Positions 29,105-42,800 are shown, counted from the first letter of the stretch. The stretch is 51,119 nucleotides of DNA from Nemertoderma westbladi (GCA_032718475.1 JAUCBJ010003090.1:1-51119), one strand, 5' to 3'. The notes: generated by a model from the sequence alone, not told the origin. A program made the numbers and translations.

Positions 29105-29692
29105 ACTGGTGAAAAATAGTAGAAGTTACCTGTAGACACCTCTAGCATCTGTAAAATAAAGGTTGGTGAATATGAAAATACTGGTTGCTGAAAAATAGCG
29201 ATTTGAAAAATAGTAGAAGTTACCTGTAGACACCTCTAGCATCTATAAGATAAAGGTTGGTGAATATGAAAATACTGGTTGGTGAAAAATAGCGATTTGA
29301 AAAATAGTAGAAGTTACCTGTAGACACTCGTAGCGCCTGTAAAATAAAGGTTGGTGAATATGAAAATACTGGTTGCTGAAAAAATAGCGATTTGAAAAAT
29401 AGTAGACGTTACCTGATGCTAAGTGTAGACACCTCTAGCGTTTGTAAAATAAAGGTTGGTGATTGGATGCAGTACTAGCGTTGGGTGACTAATAACGCCT
29501 CTAGCGGAATAAGCGGGAACTTGAGAAGTTGCCATGGTTACGAATAAAATGCTGGCATCTGATTGGTTGAAATAATAACGACCACTGGTAAAGGATGAAA
29601 TGGTGGCTTCTGATTGGATGCAGTACTAGAAATGGACGGTAATAATGGGCTATGGGTGACCGTGGCGTGGGGGGCTACAAACATATACTACT
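29105..29692 (-). repeat. Polinton right terminal inverted repeat
   Basis: About 588 bp, the reverse complement of the left terminus with a few substitutions. It carries four sub-repeats (ACCTGTAGACAC... AAAATAAAGGTTGGTGAATA, about 95 bp each) against three on the left, so copy number changed in one end. It ends ...CATATACTACT at 29692. Confidence 0.93.
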
Positions 29693-29698
29693 GTCTTA
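29693..29698. repeat. Target site duplication of the Polinton, right copy
   Basis: GTCTTA matches 2034-2039 exactly and abuts the right terminus. Confidence 0.93.
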
Positions 29699-30484
29699 CA
29701 CGTTAAACAATTATTTACATACAGTAGCTAGGCCCGTCTCTTCAAACTGGACGTGCGTTCGTATTATGCAAACACGTGCTGCTTTATTGAATAAAGAAGC
29801 ACACATTAATATAAATAGAAATAATACTTAAATAATAGTAATTTAAGTTGTTTCCAGGTTATTGATTACTTTGCAGCGTTCCGTCCTATAAGCCGCAACG
29901 CTGAAAGTAGTACATGGCAGCGTTACGAGTAATTCACCAGAACGCTGTTAAGTTCACATAATGTAACAAAATACTTTAATTATATAAATTGGTACTTTTT
30001 TTGTTGCTCGTACAGCGATATATTAGTGGTACAAAGTAAATTAACTGTAGTATTATACAATATTGCTTCCGTAGTTACTGCAATTCATATTATTGTACTC
30101 TTTAACTCCTGATGCTGCCTTACTCAATGTTAAAATAATTTAGTGTTCTCGAATATTTATTACGTAACTAGAGAGCCGCTTAACAACATAAACCAATATT
30201 GGATATTGAGCTCCGTTTTGGAGTACGCCGGGCAGACACTAAATTTGTCATTACGTGCAAACCTTTTCTACGTCAATGCGCTTTGAACACATTTAATAAA
30301 ATTAAAGAAATTCCACCAAAAATATTTTATTTTATTTTTTTCGCCGGGAATAAAGTAAATTCAATGCAATCCTATGTGTGTTACTTTTTTCCCTAGGGAA
30401 GAAAAGTGGGCAAATTTTTCTCCCGATTTGGTCTATATTCGAGCGAAAAAGTAACAATTTAAGAATACAATACTTTAATTATAG
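29699..30484. other. Host non-coding flank, possibly intronic
   Basis: This is AT-rich sequence without credible genes. It ends in a pyrimidine-poor but plausible splice acceptor (TTTAATTATAG at about 30474-30484) before a short coding-like segment. A palindromic pair GGAACGC/GCGTT occurs around 29876-29945. Confidence 0.35.
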
Positions 30485-30663
30485 GAGATGCGATTACTAG
30501 TGATATGTGGTTGAAGTACGCGATGGAACATCCAGAAGCGAATATGAAATTCGCTAGGAAACCGAGTAAGAAACACTACCCGAAGACGGCTAGAGATTTC
30601 TATGAGATTGAGGTTGATCTAATGAATGAGGTTGATCAAATGGATGAGGTTGGAGAAATGTAA
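30485..30663 (+). CDS. Possible terminal exon of a host gene
   Basis: An AG acceptor at 30483-30484 is followed by 58 codons open from 30487 to TAA 30661-30663. The composition is unlike the AT-rich surroundings: MWLKYAMEHPEANMKFARKP, then KHYPKTARDFYEIEVDL and an acidic repetitive end with NEVDQMDEVGEM. Base use is more GC-rich and codon-like than in neighbouring non-coding DNA. I do not recognise the protein; upstream exons would lie outside the window or beyond the transposons. Confidence 0.35.
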
Positions 30664-31449
30664 CACTGTAATATACAACATAAAAACACATAATTGAATA
30701 CTGACTAGACCCAAATCAGGTCGGGTAATGTCACACTTTATAATATGATTACAGACGAAAATTTTTTTTCCGAGTGAAGTAAAATAAGTTATATTAGGGC
30801 TGCAATCTTACAATGATACGCGTGATTTTTAGGCTACAACTGCAAAAGTGTGTCACAAAGTGCTGAATGGGTGGGTGTGAATCCTGGCTAAACTGCAAGA
30901 AAAATAATTACTGTACAAGGTCAATTTATTGAAAGGTTTATGTGAAATAGGAGACATTATTATTATACAGATCCTCACAGTTTTTGGTCGCGAGTTCTAG
31001 CCCCAGAAAAGGAACAGCCTAATTTTGTTAAACTGTTAGCTCTATGGAACTAGCTTCAACTCACCTGTACTGGGAACATGCATGGTAATGGCTGGGGAGT
31101 AAATTAGGGAGGGGGGGTAAAGAAATGGGTTGCATATAGTGCATATAGAAAGCATTTGGGTTTGGAAGTTAGTGTGGCGACCTCTCTTCAGTACAGGTAA
31201 CATCCAAAAGTTTTCCTTATGTTTTACGGTGATTACTTAGGGTTTCTATGCGAGGAGTACATTTAGGATTCCAATTCAGAGAAGTACATGTGTTAAATTT
31301 CCTACTGATCAATATTTTCACTGTTTTCCGGGTAATTTACAGTGTTTTTCATATGTTTTCCTAGTGTTTTACTGTTTTCCTAGTGTTTTACTGTTTTCCT
31401 AGTGTTTTACTGTTTTACTAGTGTTTTCCTAATTTAGAGTCATTCCAAT
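30664..31449. other. Non-coding region with a TTTTCCTAGTG tandem repeat
   Basis: No gene is seen. A short tandem repeat of about 20-21 bases (TTTTACTGTTTTCCTAGTG, about four copies) lies at 31350-31432. A small G run occurs near 31110. Confidence 0.5.
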
Positions 31450-31457
31450 CGGTACGG

Positions 31458-32208
31458 CAGAGATGGACACGTGCCGGTTTTTCACGCCCCGGGCCCGTTA
31501 ATTTTAATTTTTCTAAACATTACATCATAAAATTAAATTTTAACTTTACAATTTACATACACTGATTCCAAATACAATCAGTTTGTTATCGTGAGTCACT
31601 GTTCTGGTTGTTTGTGCATTAGAAATCTCGAAATATACCATATATACACACGTTATGTAGGTCTGCCATGTCACATTATGTTTGTTGTTTAAAATGAAAT
31701 AATGTGCTTGCTTTATCGTTTTAGTTTCGATTGTTTTTTTTTCGATGAATATTATACTTAACAACTGTCAGACTGTGTCAGAGAGTATCTAAATTTCGAT
31801 TCAATTATGTATTTATAAACAAAATTAAATTGCAAATCAACATCTGGTTTTAATTGAATGGCCTGGTTACCTGTTAGATGGTAACCTACGTATGAGTCTG
31901 TGTACCTTCTAGAGGCTCTACTTAAGTAATACTGTATGTATGTGAGTCTGAGTATGTAGCAAAGGTACATTACAAAGTTAAATAAAGGCACAAATAAATC
32001 ATGAAACAACCCTAGTTACAGGAAAATTAAATATAGATATTTAATTTAATTTTGTGTTAAAAAATGTGAACAAAAATTGTCATATTACTGTGTTATGTTA
32101 ACTGGATAATATAATTATTCAACAATAGCGGGCTTTCCAATATTTAGAATACGGCTCAAGCCCGGCCCGACCCGGACAGCGGGCAAGCCCGGCCCGTGTC
32201 CATCTCTG
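31458..32208. mobile_element. Non-autonomous hAT element (751 bp)
   Basis: The ends are CAGAGATGGACACGTGCCGG on the left and CAGAGATGGACACGGGCCGG on the right (reverse complement), 19 of 20 identical, of the CAGRGATGG type common in hAT transposons. A perfect 8-bp duplication CGGTACGG flanks it (31450-31457 and 32209-32216), the hAT target size. Subterminal GGGCCGGGC/GCCCGGCCC blocks are typical. There is no transposase. Confidence 0.92.
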
Positions 32209-32216
32209 CGGTACGG

Positions 32217-32892
32217 TACCGTTCGACCACCAATAGGATCTGTATATATTCCTTCCTTTAATAATAAAACCTTCTTGGTCGTATAATAATGTTTCAGATG
32301 TTACGTAAACTCAACGACGCGATAATACTTCAATAAATTCTATATTAAATGGAATTGATTTAGGGAAACGCGATGAAAGGATGAAAGAAACAGCAAGCGC
32401 GATAATCTTTATTATCACGCTTGCTGTTACTTTCATAAATTCGATATTGTATAATAATGATATTTCTCTGTTTTTAATGTTATTATTAGCAAATTTTCGG
32501 GGGAACCTTTAGACAAAGTAATGTCAAATATCTAACAAAAAAATATTAAAATATGTAGATTGTTTAAATTATATGTATAAATTCTATAATACATACAAAA
32601 CACAAAATATAATTCAATTGGAGTCAGGACCCAGTAAATAAGGATTACCCACCATTAATGTATAAATAATTATATGTTTGAGTTATTAAATTAATTAATA
32701 ATTAATTTGGTGTTAATAATTAAGTTAAATAATTATATTTAGTTAATAATTAAAACGGTGAAGGGAATATATACTTATTAGTGTCATATATAACCAATAA
32801 TATTGATCGGTGCAATAATACAAATGATATTCACTTTGATATCCATTAGTGTTCATTTTAAAATTAAAAAATTCAAGTAAATTATGAGACAG
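32217..32892. other. AT-rich non-coding region
   Basis: There is no gene. It contains an inverted pair, GCAAGCGCGATAATC and TATTATCACGCTTGC (about 32391-32425), able to form a hairpin, and an AT-rich TTAATAATTAA stretch near 32695-32750. Confidence 0.45.
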
Positions 32893-32975
32893 GGGTGGGG
32901 GGAAACTCCCTCTCGGCGAGTAATATCTCGTCTCAATGTCAAATTATCAGTTAAGGGAAAGGAAAAATTTTACAG
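32893..32975 (+). repeat. Left half of an R2 MITE copy split by the outer foldback element
   Basis: It starts GGGGTGGGGGGAAACTCCC and continues CTCAATGTCAAATTATCAGT and AAGGGAAAGGAAAA, following the complete copy at 12050-12135 with moderate divergence. It breaks at TTTACAG and the matching right half resumes at 45916. Confidence 0.75.
32969..32975. repeat. Target duplication of the outer foldback element, left
   Basis: TTTACAG here and at 45916-45922. One more base would give an 8-bp duplication with a mismatch (TTTTACAG/GTTTACAG). Confidence 0.7.
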
Positions 32976-32991
32976 GGTGTCAAGTTTCTGC

Positions 32992-33165
32992 AGCAGTCGC
33001 GTTTCGTCAACAGTCACTTTTCGGCAAAAAAGTTGAGTTTCGTCAAGAAAGATGCTTTTCGGCACAAAAATCGCGTTTCGGCAAAAAAAATTGCGTTTCG
33101 GCAACAGTCGCGATTCGGCAAAAAAGTCGCGATTCGGAAAAAAAAAGTTACGTTTCTGAAAATGC
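32992..33165 (+). repeat. Left arm array of the outer foldback element
   Basis: About nine units of the type TCGCGTTTCGGCAAAAAAG with substitutions and variable A runs. The open frames across it are artefacts of the repeat. Confidence 0.8.
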
Positions 33166-33834
33166 GTTGACTGGAGAATACAATATACTATCATCAATAC
33201 GAGTAAAAGTGAAACAAGCAGGACATTATAAATAAATACAATACCGATTCAGTAGATGCCATGCTATTAAAAGTTTAGCTTCCTCGGAATAATGTTGTAA
33301 TACTGTACGTCGTGTCAACCATGAATTTTGGTGAGGCCCTGAAAGTCCTAAGTAAGAGGCTTTCCGGGCGGGTTCGTTCAATTAAAAGAGGGTGATTCAA
33401 ATGTGTACAGATGGGGACTTACGAAAAAAAAAATAAAAATAAAAAAATAAAATAAAAAAAAATATATTTGTGATCAGATACTTGGCCCATTCTCACGAAA
33501 ATTGGCCAAAATGGGTGTTTCCCAAAAATAATAATTACCTGAATATAGAAAACCCACATACATATTTTCTGAAAGCTCTTGATGTCAGGATTTTCATAAC
33601 AGTGTATCTTGGCTGATAGGATAGGCTGATGTAAGGTGTAGGAAGGCTGTCCGGTCTGAAAGAGATGAATCTGCCGTGGGTTTGTGAGAAGTATTAATCC
33701 CGAAAAGTCTTGTCTGGCTAATAAAAAATAACATTTTTTGCTTTTTTTGCCCCGTTTATACCTTATTTTGTCCCTATCGGAATATTTGCGTATTTTAAAA
33801 ATACCGCAAATCTACAAAAGAAAGGCCCTGCCCA
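33166..33834. other. Foldback interior, non-coding
   Basis: There is no credible gene. It has an A-rich AAATAAAAATAAAAAAATAA tract at 33424-33463. A phrase GACATTATAAATAAATACAA (33221) followed by CGATTCAGTAG is repeated in similar form just right of the satellite (43092 on). It ends with GGCCCTGCCC before the satellite. Confidence 0.5.
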
Positions 33835-36800
33835 GTTCATACAATTAGGGGGAACGCTGTTCATACAATTAGGGGAACGCTGTTCATACAATTAGGGGGA
33901 ACGCTGTTCATACAATTAGGGGAACGTTGTTCATACAATTAGGGGGGACGCTGTTCATACAATTAGGGGAACGCTGTTCATACAATTAGGGGAACGCTGT
34001 TCATACAATTAGGGGGAACGCTGTTCATACAATTAGGGGCAACGCTGTTCATACAATTAGGGGAACGCTGTTCATACAATTAGGGGGAACGCTGTTCATA
34101 CAATTAGGGGGAACGCTGTTCATACAATTAGGGGCAACGCTGTTCATACAATTAGGGGAACGCTGTTCATACAATTAGGGGGAACGCTGTTCATACAATT
34201 AGGGGAACGCTGTTCATACAATTAGGGGGAACGCTGTTCATACAATTAGGGGAACGTTGTTCATACAATTAGGGGGGACGCTGTTCATACAATTAGGGGA
34301 ACGCTGTTCATACAATTAGGGGAACGCTGTTCATACAATTAGGGGGAACGCTGTTCATACAATTAGGGGCAACGCTGTTCATACAATTAGGGGAACGCTG
34401 TTCATACAATTAGGGGAACGCTGTTCATACAATTAGGGGGAACGCTGTTCATACAATTAGGGGGAACGCTGTTCATACAATTAGGGGCAACGCTGTTCAT
34501 ACAATTAGGGGAACGCTGTTCATACAATTAGGGGGGACGCTGTTCATTCAATTAGGGGGAACGCGGTTCATTCAATTAGGGGGAACGCTGTTCATACAAT
34601 TAGGGGGAACGCGGTTCATACAATTAGGGGGAACGCTGTTCATACAATTAGGGGCAACGCTGTTCATACAATTAGGGGAACGCTGTTCATACAATTAGGG
34701 GGGACGCTGTTCATTCAATTAGGGGGAACGCGGTTCATTCAATTAGGGGGAACGCGGTTCATACAATTAGGGGAACGCTGTTCATACAATTAGGGGGGAC
34801 GCTGTTCATTCAATTAGGGGGAACGCGGTTCATTCAATTAGGGGAACGCTGTTCATACAATTAGGGGAACGCTGTTCATACAATTAGGGGGAACGCTGTT
34901 CATACAATTAGGGGGAACGCTGTTCATACAATTAGGGGCAACGCTGTTCATACAATTAGGGGAACGCTGTTCATACAATTAGGGGGGACGCTGTTCATAC
35001 AATTAAGGGAACGCTGTTCATACAATTAGGGGGAACGCTGTTCATACAATTAGGGGAACGCTGTTCATACAATTAGGGGGGACGCTGTTCATACAATTAG
35101 GGGCAACGCTGTTCATACAATTAGGGGAACGCTGTTCATACAATTAGGGGGAACGCTGTTCATACAATTAGGGGCAACGCTGTTCATACAATTAGGGGGA
35201 ACGCTGTTCATACAATTAGGGGGAACGCGGTTCATTCAATTAGGGGGAACGCTGTTCATACAATTAGGGGAACGCTGTTCATACAATTAGGGGGAACGCT
35301 GTTCATACAATTAGGGGCAACGCTGTTCATATAATTAGGGGAACGCTGTTCATACAATTAGGGGAACGCTGTTCATACAATTAGGGGGAACGCTGTTCAT
35401 ACAATTAGGGGGAACGCTGTTCATACAATTAGGGGAACGCTGTTCATACAATTAGGGGAACGCTGTTCATACAATTAGGGGGAACGCTGTTCATACAATT
35501 AGGGGGACGCTGTTCATTCAAATAGGGGGAACACTGTTCATACAATTAGGGGGACGCTGTTCATACAATTAGGGGGAACGCTGTTCATACAATTAGGGGC
35601 AACGCTGTTCATACAATTAGGGGAACGCTGTTCATACAACTAGGGGAACGCTGTTCATACAATTAGGGGCAACGCTGTTCATACAATTAGGAGAACGCTG
35701 TTCATATAATTAGGGGAACGCTGTTCATACAATTAGGGGGAACGCTGTTGATACAATTAGGGGGGACGCTGTTCATACAATTAGGGGCAACGCTGTTCAT
35801 ACAATTAGGGGAACGCTGTTCATACAACTAGGGGAACGCTGTTCATACAATTAGGGGCAACGCTGTTCATACAATTAGGGGAACGCTGTTCATACAACTA
35901 GGGGAACGCTGTTCATACAATTAGGGGCAACGCTGTTCATACAATTAGGAGAACGCTGTTCATATAATTAGGGGAACGCTGTTCATACAATTAGGGGGAA
36001 CGCTGTTGATACAATTAGGGGGAACGCTGTTCATACACTTAGGGGGAACGCTGTTCATACAATTAGGGGGGACGCTGTTCATACAATTAGGGGGAACGCT
36101 GTTCATACAACTAGGGGAACGCTGTTCATACAATTAGGGGCAACGCTGTTCATACAATTAGGGGAACGCTGTTCATACAACTAGGGGAACGCTGTTCATA
36201 CAATTAGGGGCAACGCTGTTCATACAATTAGGGGAACGCTGTTCATACAACTAGGGGAACGCTGTTCATACAATTAGGGGCAACGCTGTTCATACAATTA
36301 GGAGAACGCTGTTCATATAATTAGGGGAACGCTGTTCATACAATTAGGGGGAACGCTGTTGATACAATTAGGGGGAACGCTGTTCATACACTTAGGGGGA
36401 ACGCTGTTCATACAATTAGGGGGGACGCTGTTCATACAATTAGGGGGAACGCTGTTCATACAATTAGGGGAACGCTGTTCATTCAATTAGGGGGGACGCT
36501 GTTCATACAATTAGGGGGAACGCGGTTCATACAATTAGGGGGAACGCTGTTCATACAATTAGGGGGAACGCGGTTCATTCAATTAGGGGGAGCGCTGTTC
36601 ATACAATTAGGGGGAACTCTGTTAACGCTGTTCATACAATTAGGGGGAACGCTGTTCATACAATTAGGGGGAACGCTGTTCATACAATTAGGGGAACGCT
36701 GTTCATACAATTAGGGGAAACGCTGTTCATACAATTAGGGGAACGCTGTTCATACAATTAGGGGGAACGCTGTTCATACAATTAGGGGAATGCTGTTCAT

Positions 36801-39800
36801 ACAATTAGGGGCAACGCTGTTCATACAATTAGGGGGAACGCTGTTCATACAATTAGGGGGAACGCGGTTCATTCAATTAGGGGGAGCGCTGTTCATACAA
36901 TTAGGGGGGACGCTGTTCATACAATTAGGGGCAACGCTGTTCATACAATTAGGGGGAACGCTGTTCATACAATTAGGGGAACGCTGTTCATACAATTAGG
37001 GGGAACGCTGTTCATACAATTAGGGGAACGCTGTTCATACAATTAGGGGGAACGCTGTTCATACAATTAGGGGAATGCTGTTCATACAATTAGGGGGAAC
37101 GCTGTTCATACAATTAGGGGGAACGCGGTTCATTCAATTAGGGGGAACGCTGTTCATACAATTAGGGGAACGCTGTTCATACAATTAGGGGGAACGCGGT
37201 TCATTCAATTAGGGGGAACGCTGTTCATGCAATTAGGGGAACGCTGTTCATACAATTAGGGGCAACGCTGTTCATACAATTAGGGGGAACGCTGTTCATA
37301 CAATTAGGGGCAACGCTGTTCATACAATTAGGGGGAACGCGGTTCATTCAATTAGGGGGAACGCTGTTCATACAATTAGGGGAACGCTGTTCATACAATT
37401 AGGGGGAACGCTGTTCATACAATTAGGGGGAACGCGGTTCATTCAATTAGGGGGAACGCTGTTCATACAATTAGGGGGAACGCGGTTCATTCAATTAGGG
37501 GGAACGCTGTTCATACAATTAGGGGAACGCTGTTCATACAATTAGGGGGAACGCTGTTCATACAATTAGGGGGAACGCTGTTCATACAATTAGGGGGAAC
37601 GCGGTTCATTCAATTAGGGGGAACGCTGTTCATACAATTAGGGGAACGCTGTTCATACAATTAGGGGGAACGCGGTTCATTCAATTAGGGGGAACGCTGT
37701 TCATGCAATTAGGGGAACGCTGTTCATACAATTAGGGGGAACGCTGTTCATACAATTAGGGGGAACGCGGTTCATTCAATTAGGGGGAACGCTGTTCATG
37801 CAATTAGGGGAACGCTGTTCATACAATTAGGGGGAACGCTGTTCATACAATTAGGGGGAACGCTGTTCATACAATTAGGGGAACGCTGTTCATACAATTA
37901 GGGGGAACGCTGTTCATACAATTAGGGGGGACGCTGTTCATACAATTAGGGGGAACGCTGTTCATACAATTAGGGGGAACGCTGTTCATACAATTAGGGG
38001 GAACGCTGTTCATACAATTAGGGGGAACGCTGTTCATACAATTAGGGGGAACGCTGTTCATACAATTAGGGGGAACGCTGTTCATACAATTAGGGGGGAC
38101 GCTGTTCATACAATTAGGGGGAACGCTGTTCATACAATTAGGGGGAACGCTGTTCATACAATTAGGGGGAACGCTGTTCATACAATTAGGGGGAACGCTG
38201 TTCATACAATTAGGGGGAACGCGGTTCATTCAATTAGGGGAACGCTGTTCATACAATTAGGGGGAACGCTGTTCATACAATTAGGGGGAACGCTGTTCAT
38301 ACAATTAGGGGGAACGCGGTTCATTCAATTAGGGGGAGCGCTGTTCATACAATTAGGGGGAACTTTGTTAACGCTGTTCATACAATTAGGGGGAACGCTG
38401 TTCATACAATTAGGGGGAACGCGGTTCATTCAATTAGGGGGAACGCTGTTCATACAATTAGGGGAACGCTGTTCATACAATTAGGGGGAACGCTGTTCAT
38501 ACAATTAGGGGGAACTCTGTTCATTCAATTAGGGGGAACGCTGTTCATACAATTAGGGGGAACTCTGTTCATTCAATTAGGGGGAACGCTGTTCATACAA
38601 TTAGGGGAACGCTGTTCATACAATTAGGGGGAACGCTGTTCATACAATTAGGGGAACGCTGTTCATACAATTAGGGGGGACGCTGTTCATACAATTAGGG
38701 GGAACGCTGTTCATACAATTAGGGGCAACGCTGTTCATACAATTAGGGGGAACGCGGTTCATTCAATTAGGGGGAGCGCTGTTCATACAATTAGGGGAAC
38801 GCTGTTCATACAATTAGGGGCAACGCTGTTCATTCAATTAGGGGGAACGCTGTTCATACAATTAGGGGGACGCTGTTCATACAATTAGGGGAACGCTGTT
38901 CATACAATTAGGGGGAACGCGGTTCATTCAATTAGGGGGAACGCTGTTCATACAATTAGGGGAACGCTGTTCATACAATTAGGGGGAACTCTGTTAACGC
39001 TGTTCATACAATTAGGGGGAACGCTGTTCATACAATTAGGGGGAACGCTGTTCATACAATTAGGGGAACGCTGTTCATACAATTAGGGGGAACGCTGTTC
39101 ATACAATTAGGGGAACGCTGTTCATACAATTAGGGGTAACGCGGTTCATTCAATTAGGTGGAACGCTGTTCATACAATTAGGGGAACGCTGTTCATACAA
39201 TTAGGGGGAACGCTGTTCATACAATTAGGGGGAACGCGGTTCATTCAATTAGGGGGAACGCTGTTCATACAATTAGGGGGAACGCGGTTCATTCTATTAG
39301 GGGGAACGCTGTTCATACAATTAGGGGAACGCTGTTCATACAATTAGGGGGAACGCTGTTCATACAATTAGGGGGAACGCTGTTCATACAATTAGGGGGA
39401 ACGCGGTTCATTCAATTAGGGGGGACGCTGTTCATACAATTAGGGGGGACGCTGTTCATACAATTAGGGGGAACGCTGTTCATACAATTAGGGGGACGCT
39501 GTTCATACAATTAGGGGAACGCTGTTCATACAATTAGGGGGAACGCGGTTCATTCAATTAGGGGGAACGCTGTTCATGCAATTAGGGGAACGCTGTTCAT
39601 ACAATTAGGGGGAACGCTGTTCATACAATTAGGGGGAACGCGGTTCATACAATTAGGGGAACGCTGTTCATACAATTAGGGGCAACGCTGTTCATACAAT
39701 TAGGGGAACGCTGTTCATACAATTAGGGGAACGCTGTTCATACAATTAGGGGGAACGCTGTTCATACAATTAGGGGAACGCTGTTCATACAATTAGGGGG

Positions 39801-42800
39801 GACGGTGTTCATACAATTAGGGGGAACGCGGTTCATACAATTAGGGGGAACGCTGTTCATACAATTAGGGGAACGCTGTTCATACAATTAGGGGCAACGC
39901 TGTTCATACAATTAGGGGAACGCTGTTCATACAATTAGGGGAACGCTGTTCATACAATTAGGGGGAACGCTGTTCATACAATTAGGGGAACGCTGTTCAT
40001 ACAATTAGGGGGGACGCTGTTCATACAATTAGGGGGAACGCGGTTCATACAATTAGGGGGAACGCTGTTCTTACAATTAGGGGGAACGCTGTTCATACAA
40101 TTAGGGGAACGCTGTTCATACAATTAGGGGAACGCTGTTCATACAATTAGGGGCAACGCTGTTCATACAATTAGGGGAACGCTGTTCATACAATTAGGGG
40201 AACGCTGTTCATACAATTAGGGGGAACGCTGTTCATACAATTAGGGGAACGCTGTTCATACAATTAGGGGGGACGCTGTTCATACAATTAGGGGGAACGC
40301 GGTTCATACAATTAGGGGGGACGCTGTTCTTACAATTAGGGGGAACGCTGTTCATACAATTAGGGCGAACGCTGTTCATACAATTAGGGGGAACGCGGTT
40401 CATTCAATTAGGGGGAGCGCTGTTCATACAATTAGGGGGAACTCTGTTAACGCTGTTCATACAATTAGGGGGAACGCTGTTCATACAATTAGGGGGAACG
40501 CTGTTCGTACAATTAGGGGAACGCTGTTCATACAATTAGGGGGAACGCTGTTCATACAATTAGGGGAACGCTGTTCATACAATTAGGGGGAACGCTGTTC
40601 ATACAATTAGGGGAACGCTGTTCATACAATTAGGGGGGACGCTGTTCATACAATTAGGGGGAACGCTGTTCATACAATTAGGGGCAACGCTGTTCATACA
40701 ATTAGGGGGAACGCTGTTCATACAATTAGGGGGAACGCGGTTCATTCAATTAGGGGGAACGCTGTTCATACAATTAGGGGAACGCTGTTCATACAATTAG
40801 GGGCAACGCTGTTCATTCAATTAGGGGGAACGCTGTTCATTCAATTAGGGGAACGCTGTTCATACAATTAGGGGGACGCTGTTCATACAATTAGGGGGAA
40901 CGCTGTTCATACAATTAGGGGGAACGCTGTTCATACAATTAGGGGGAACGCGGTTCATTCAATTAGGGGGAACGCTGTTCATACAATTAGGGGAACGCTG
41001 TTCATACAATTAGGGGAACGCTGTTCATACAATTAGGGGGAACGCTGTTCATTCAATTAGGGGAACGCTGTTCATACAATTAGGGGAACGCTGTTCATAC
41101 AATTAGGGGGAACGCGGTTCATTCAATTAGGGGGAACGCTGTTCATACAATTAGGGGAACGCTGTTCATACAATTAGGGGGAACGCTGTTCATACAATTA
41201 GGGGGAACGCGGTTCATTCAATTAGGGGGAACGCTGTTCATACAATTAGGGGGAACGCGGTTCATTCAATTAGGGGGAACGCTGTTCATACAATTAGGGG
41301 AACGCTGTTCATACAATTAGGGGGAACGCTGTTCATACAATTAGGGGGAACGCTGTTCATACAATTAGGGGGAACGCGGTTCATTCAATTAGGGGGGACG
41401 CTGTTCATACAATTAGGGGGACGCTGTTCATACAATTAGGGGAACGCTGTTCATACAATTAGGGGGACGCTGTTCATACAACTAGGGGAACGCTGTTCAT
41501 ACAATTAGGGGAACGCTGTTCATACAATTAGGGGAACGCTGTTCATACAATTAGGGGGGACGCTGTTCATACAATTAGGGGGAACGCTGTTCATACAATT
41601 AGGGGGAACGCTGTTCATACAATTAGGGGAACGCTGTTCATACAATTAGGGGGGACGCTGTTCATACAATTAGGGGGACGCTGTTCATACAATTAGGGGA
41701 ACGCTGTTCATACAATTAGGGGGGACGCTGTTCATACAATTAGGGGGGACGCTGTTCATACAATTAGGGGGGACGCTGTTCATACAATTAGGGGGAACGC
41801 TGTTCATACAATTAGGGGAACGCTGTTCATACAATTAGGGGAACGCTGTTCATACAATTAGGGGAAACGCGGTTCATTCAATTAGGGGGAACGCTGTTCA
41901 TACAATTAGGGGAACGCTGTTCATACAATTAGGGGGAACGCTGTTCATACAATTAGGGGAACGCTGTTCATACAATTAGGGGAACGCTGTTCATACAATT
42001 AGGGGAAACGCGGTTCATTCAATTAGGGGGAACGCTGTTCATACAATTAGGGGAACGCTGTTCATACAATTAGGGGGACGCTGTTCATACAATTAGGGGG
42101 AACTCTGTTCATACAATTAAGGGGAACGCTGTTCATACAATTAGGGGGAACGCTGTTCATACAATTAGGGGAACGCTGTTCATACAATTAGGGGAACGCT
42201 GTTCATACAATTAGGGGGAACGCGGTTCATTCAATTAGGGGGAACGCTGTTCATACAATTAGGGGAACGCTGTTCATACAATTAGGGGAACGCTGTTCAT
42301 ACAATTAGGGGAAACGCGGTTCATTCAATTAGGGGGAACGCTGTTCATACAATTAGGGGAACGCTGTTCATACAATTAGGGGAACGCTGTTCATACAATT
42401 AGGGGGAACGCGGTTCATTCAATTAGGGGGAACGCTGTTCATACAATTAGGGGAACGCTGTTCATACAATTAGGGGGACGCTGTTCATACAATTAGGGGA
42501 ACGCTGTTCATACAATTAGGGGGAACGCTGTTCATACAATTAGGGGAACGCTGTTCATACAATTAGGGGAACGCTGTTCATACAATTAGGGGAACGCTGT
42601 TCATACAATTAGGGGGAACGCGGTTCATTCAATTAGGGGGAACGCTGTTCATACAATTAGGGGAACGCTGTTTATACAATTAGGGGAACGCTGTTCATAC
42701 AATTAGGGGGAACGCTGTTCATACAATTAGGGGAACGCTGTTCATACAATTAGGGGAACGCTGTTCATACAATTAGGGGGAACGCTGTTCATACAATTAG

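Larger units (their letters stand above)
2040..29692. mobile_element. Maverick/Polinton (adintovirus-like) element, complete ends, internally decayed
   Basis: The element has terminal inverted repeats beginning AGTAGTATATG, a 6-bp target duplication, and the diagnostic gene set: protein-primed DNA polymerase B, retroviral-type integrase, adenain-type protease, FtsK/HerA packaging ATPase, and double- and single-jelly-roll capsid genes. Virion genes run rightward in the left half and replication genes leftward in the right half. It is 27.65 kb, longer than the 15-20 kb usual for the family. About 11 kb in the middle holds unrelated transposons (a CACTA-like element, two MITEs, a SINE). At least eight reading-frame breaks in different genes suggest this copy cannot make virions or move on its own. 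Confidence 0.95.

Noticed and set aside
32936-33235. 99-codon frame rich in FRQ/FGKK
   Set aside because: Encoded by the foldback arm repeat (GTTTCGGCAA units).
36790-38229. Open frames with repeated FIQLGGT or MNSVPPNC peptides
   Set aside because: They exist only because 24-bp satellite units keep frame; they break wherever 23-bp units occur.
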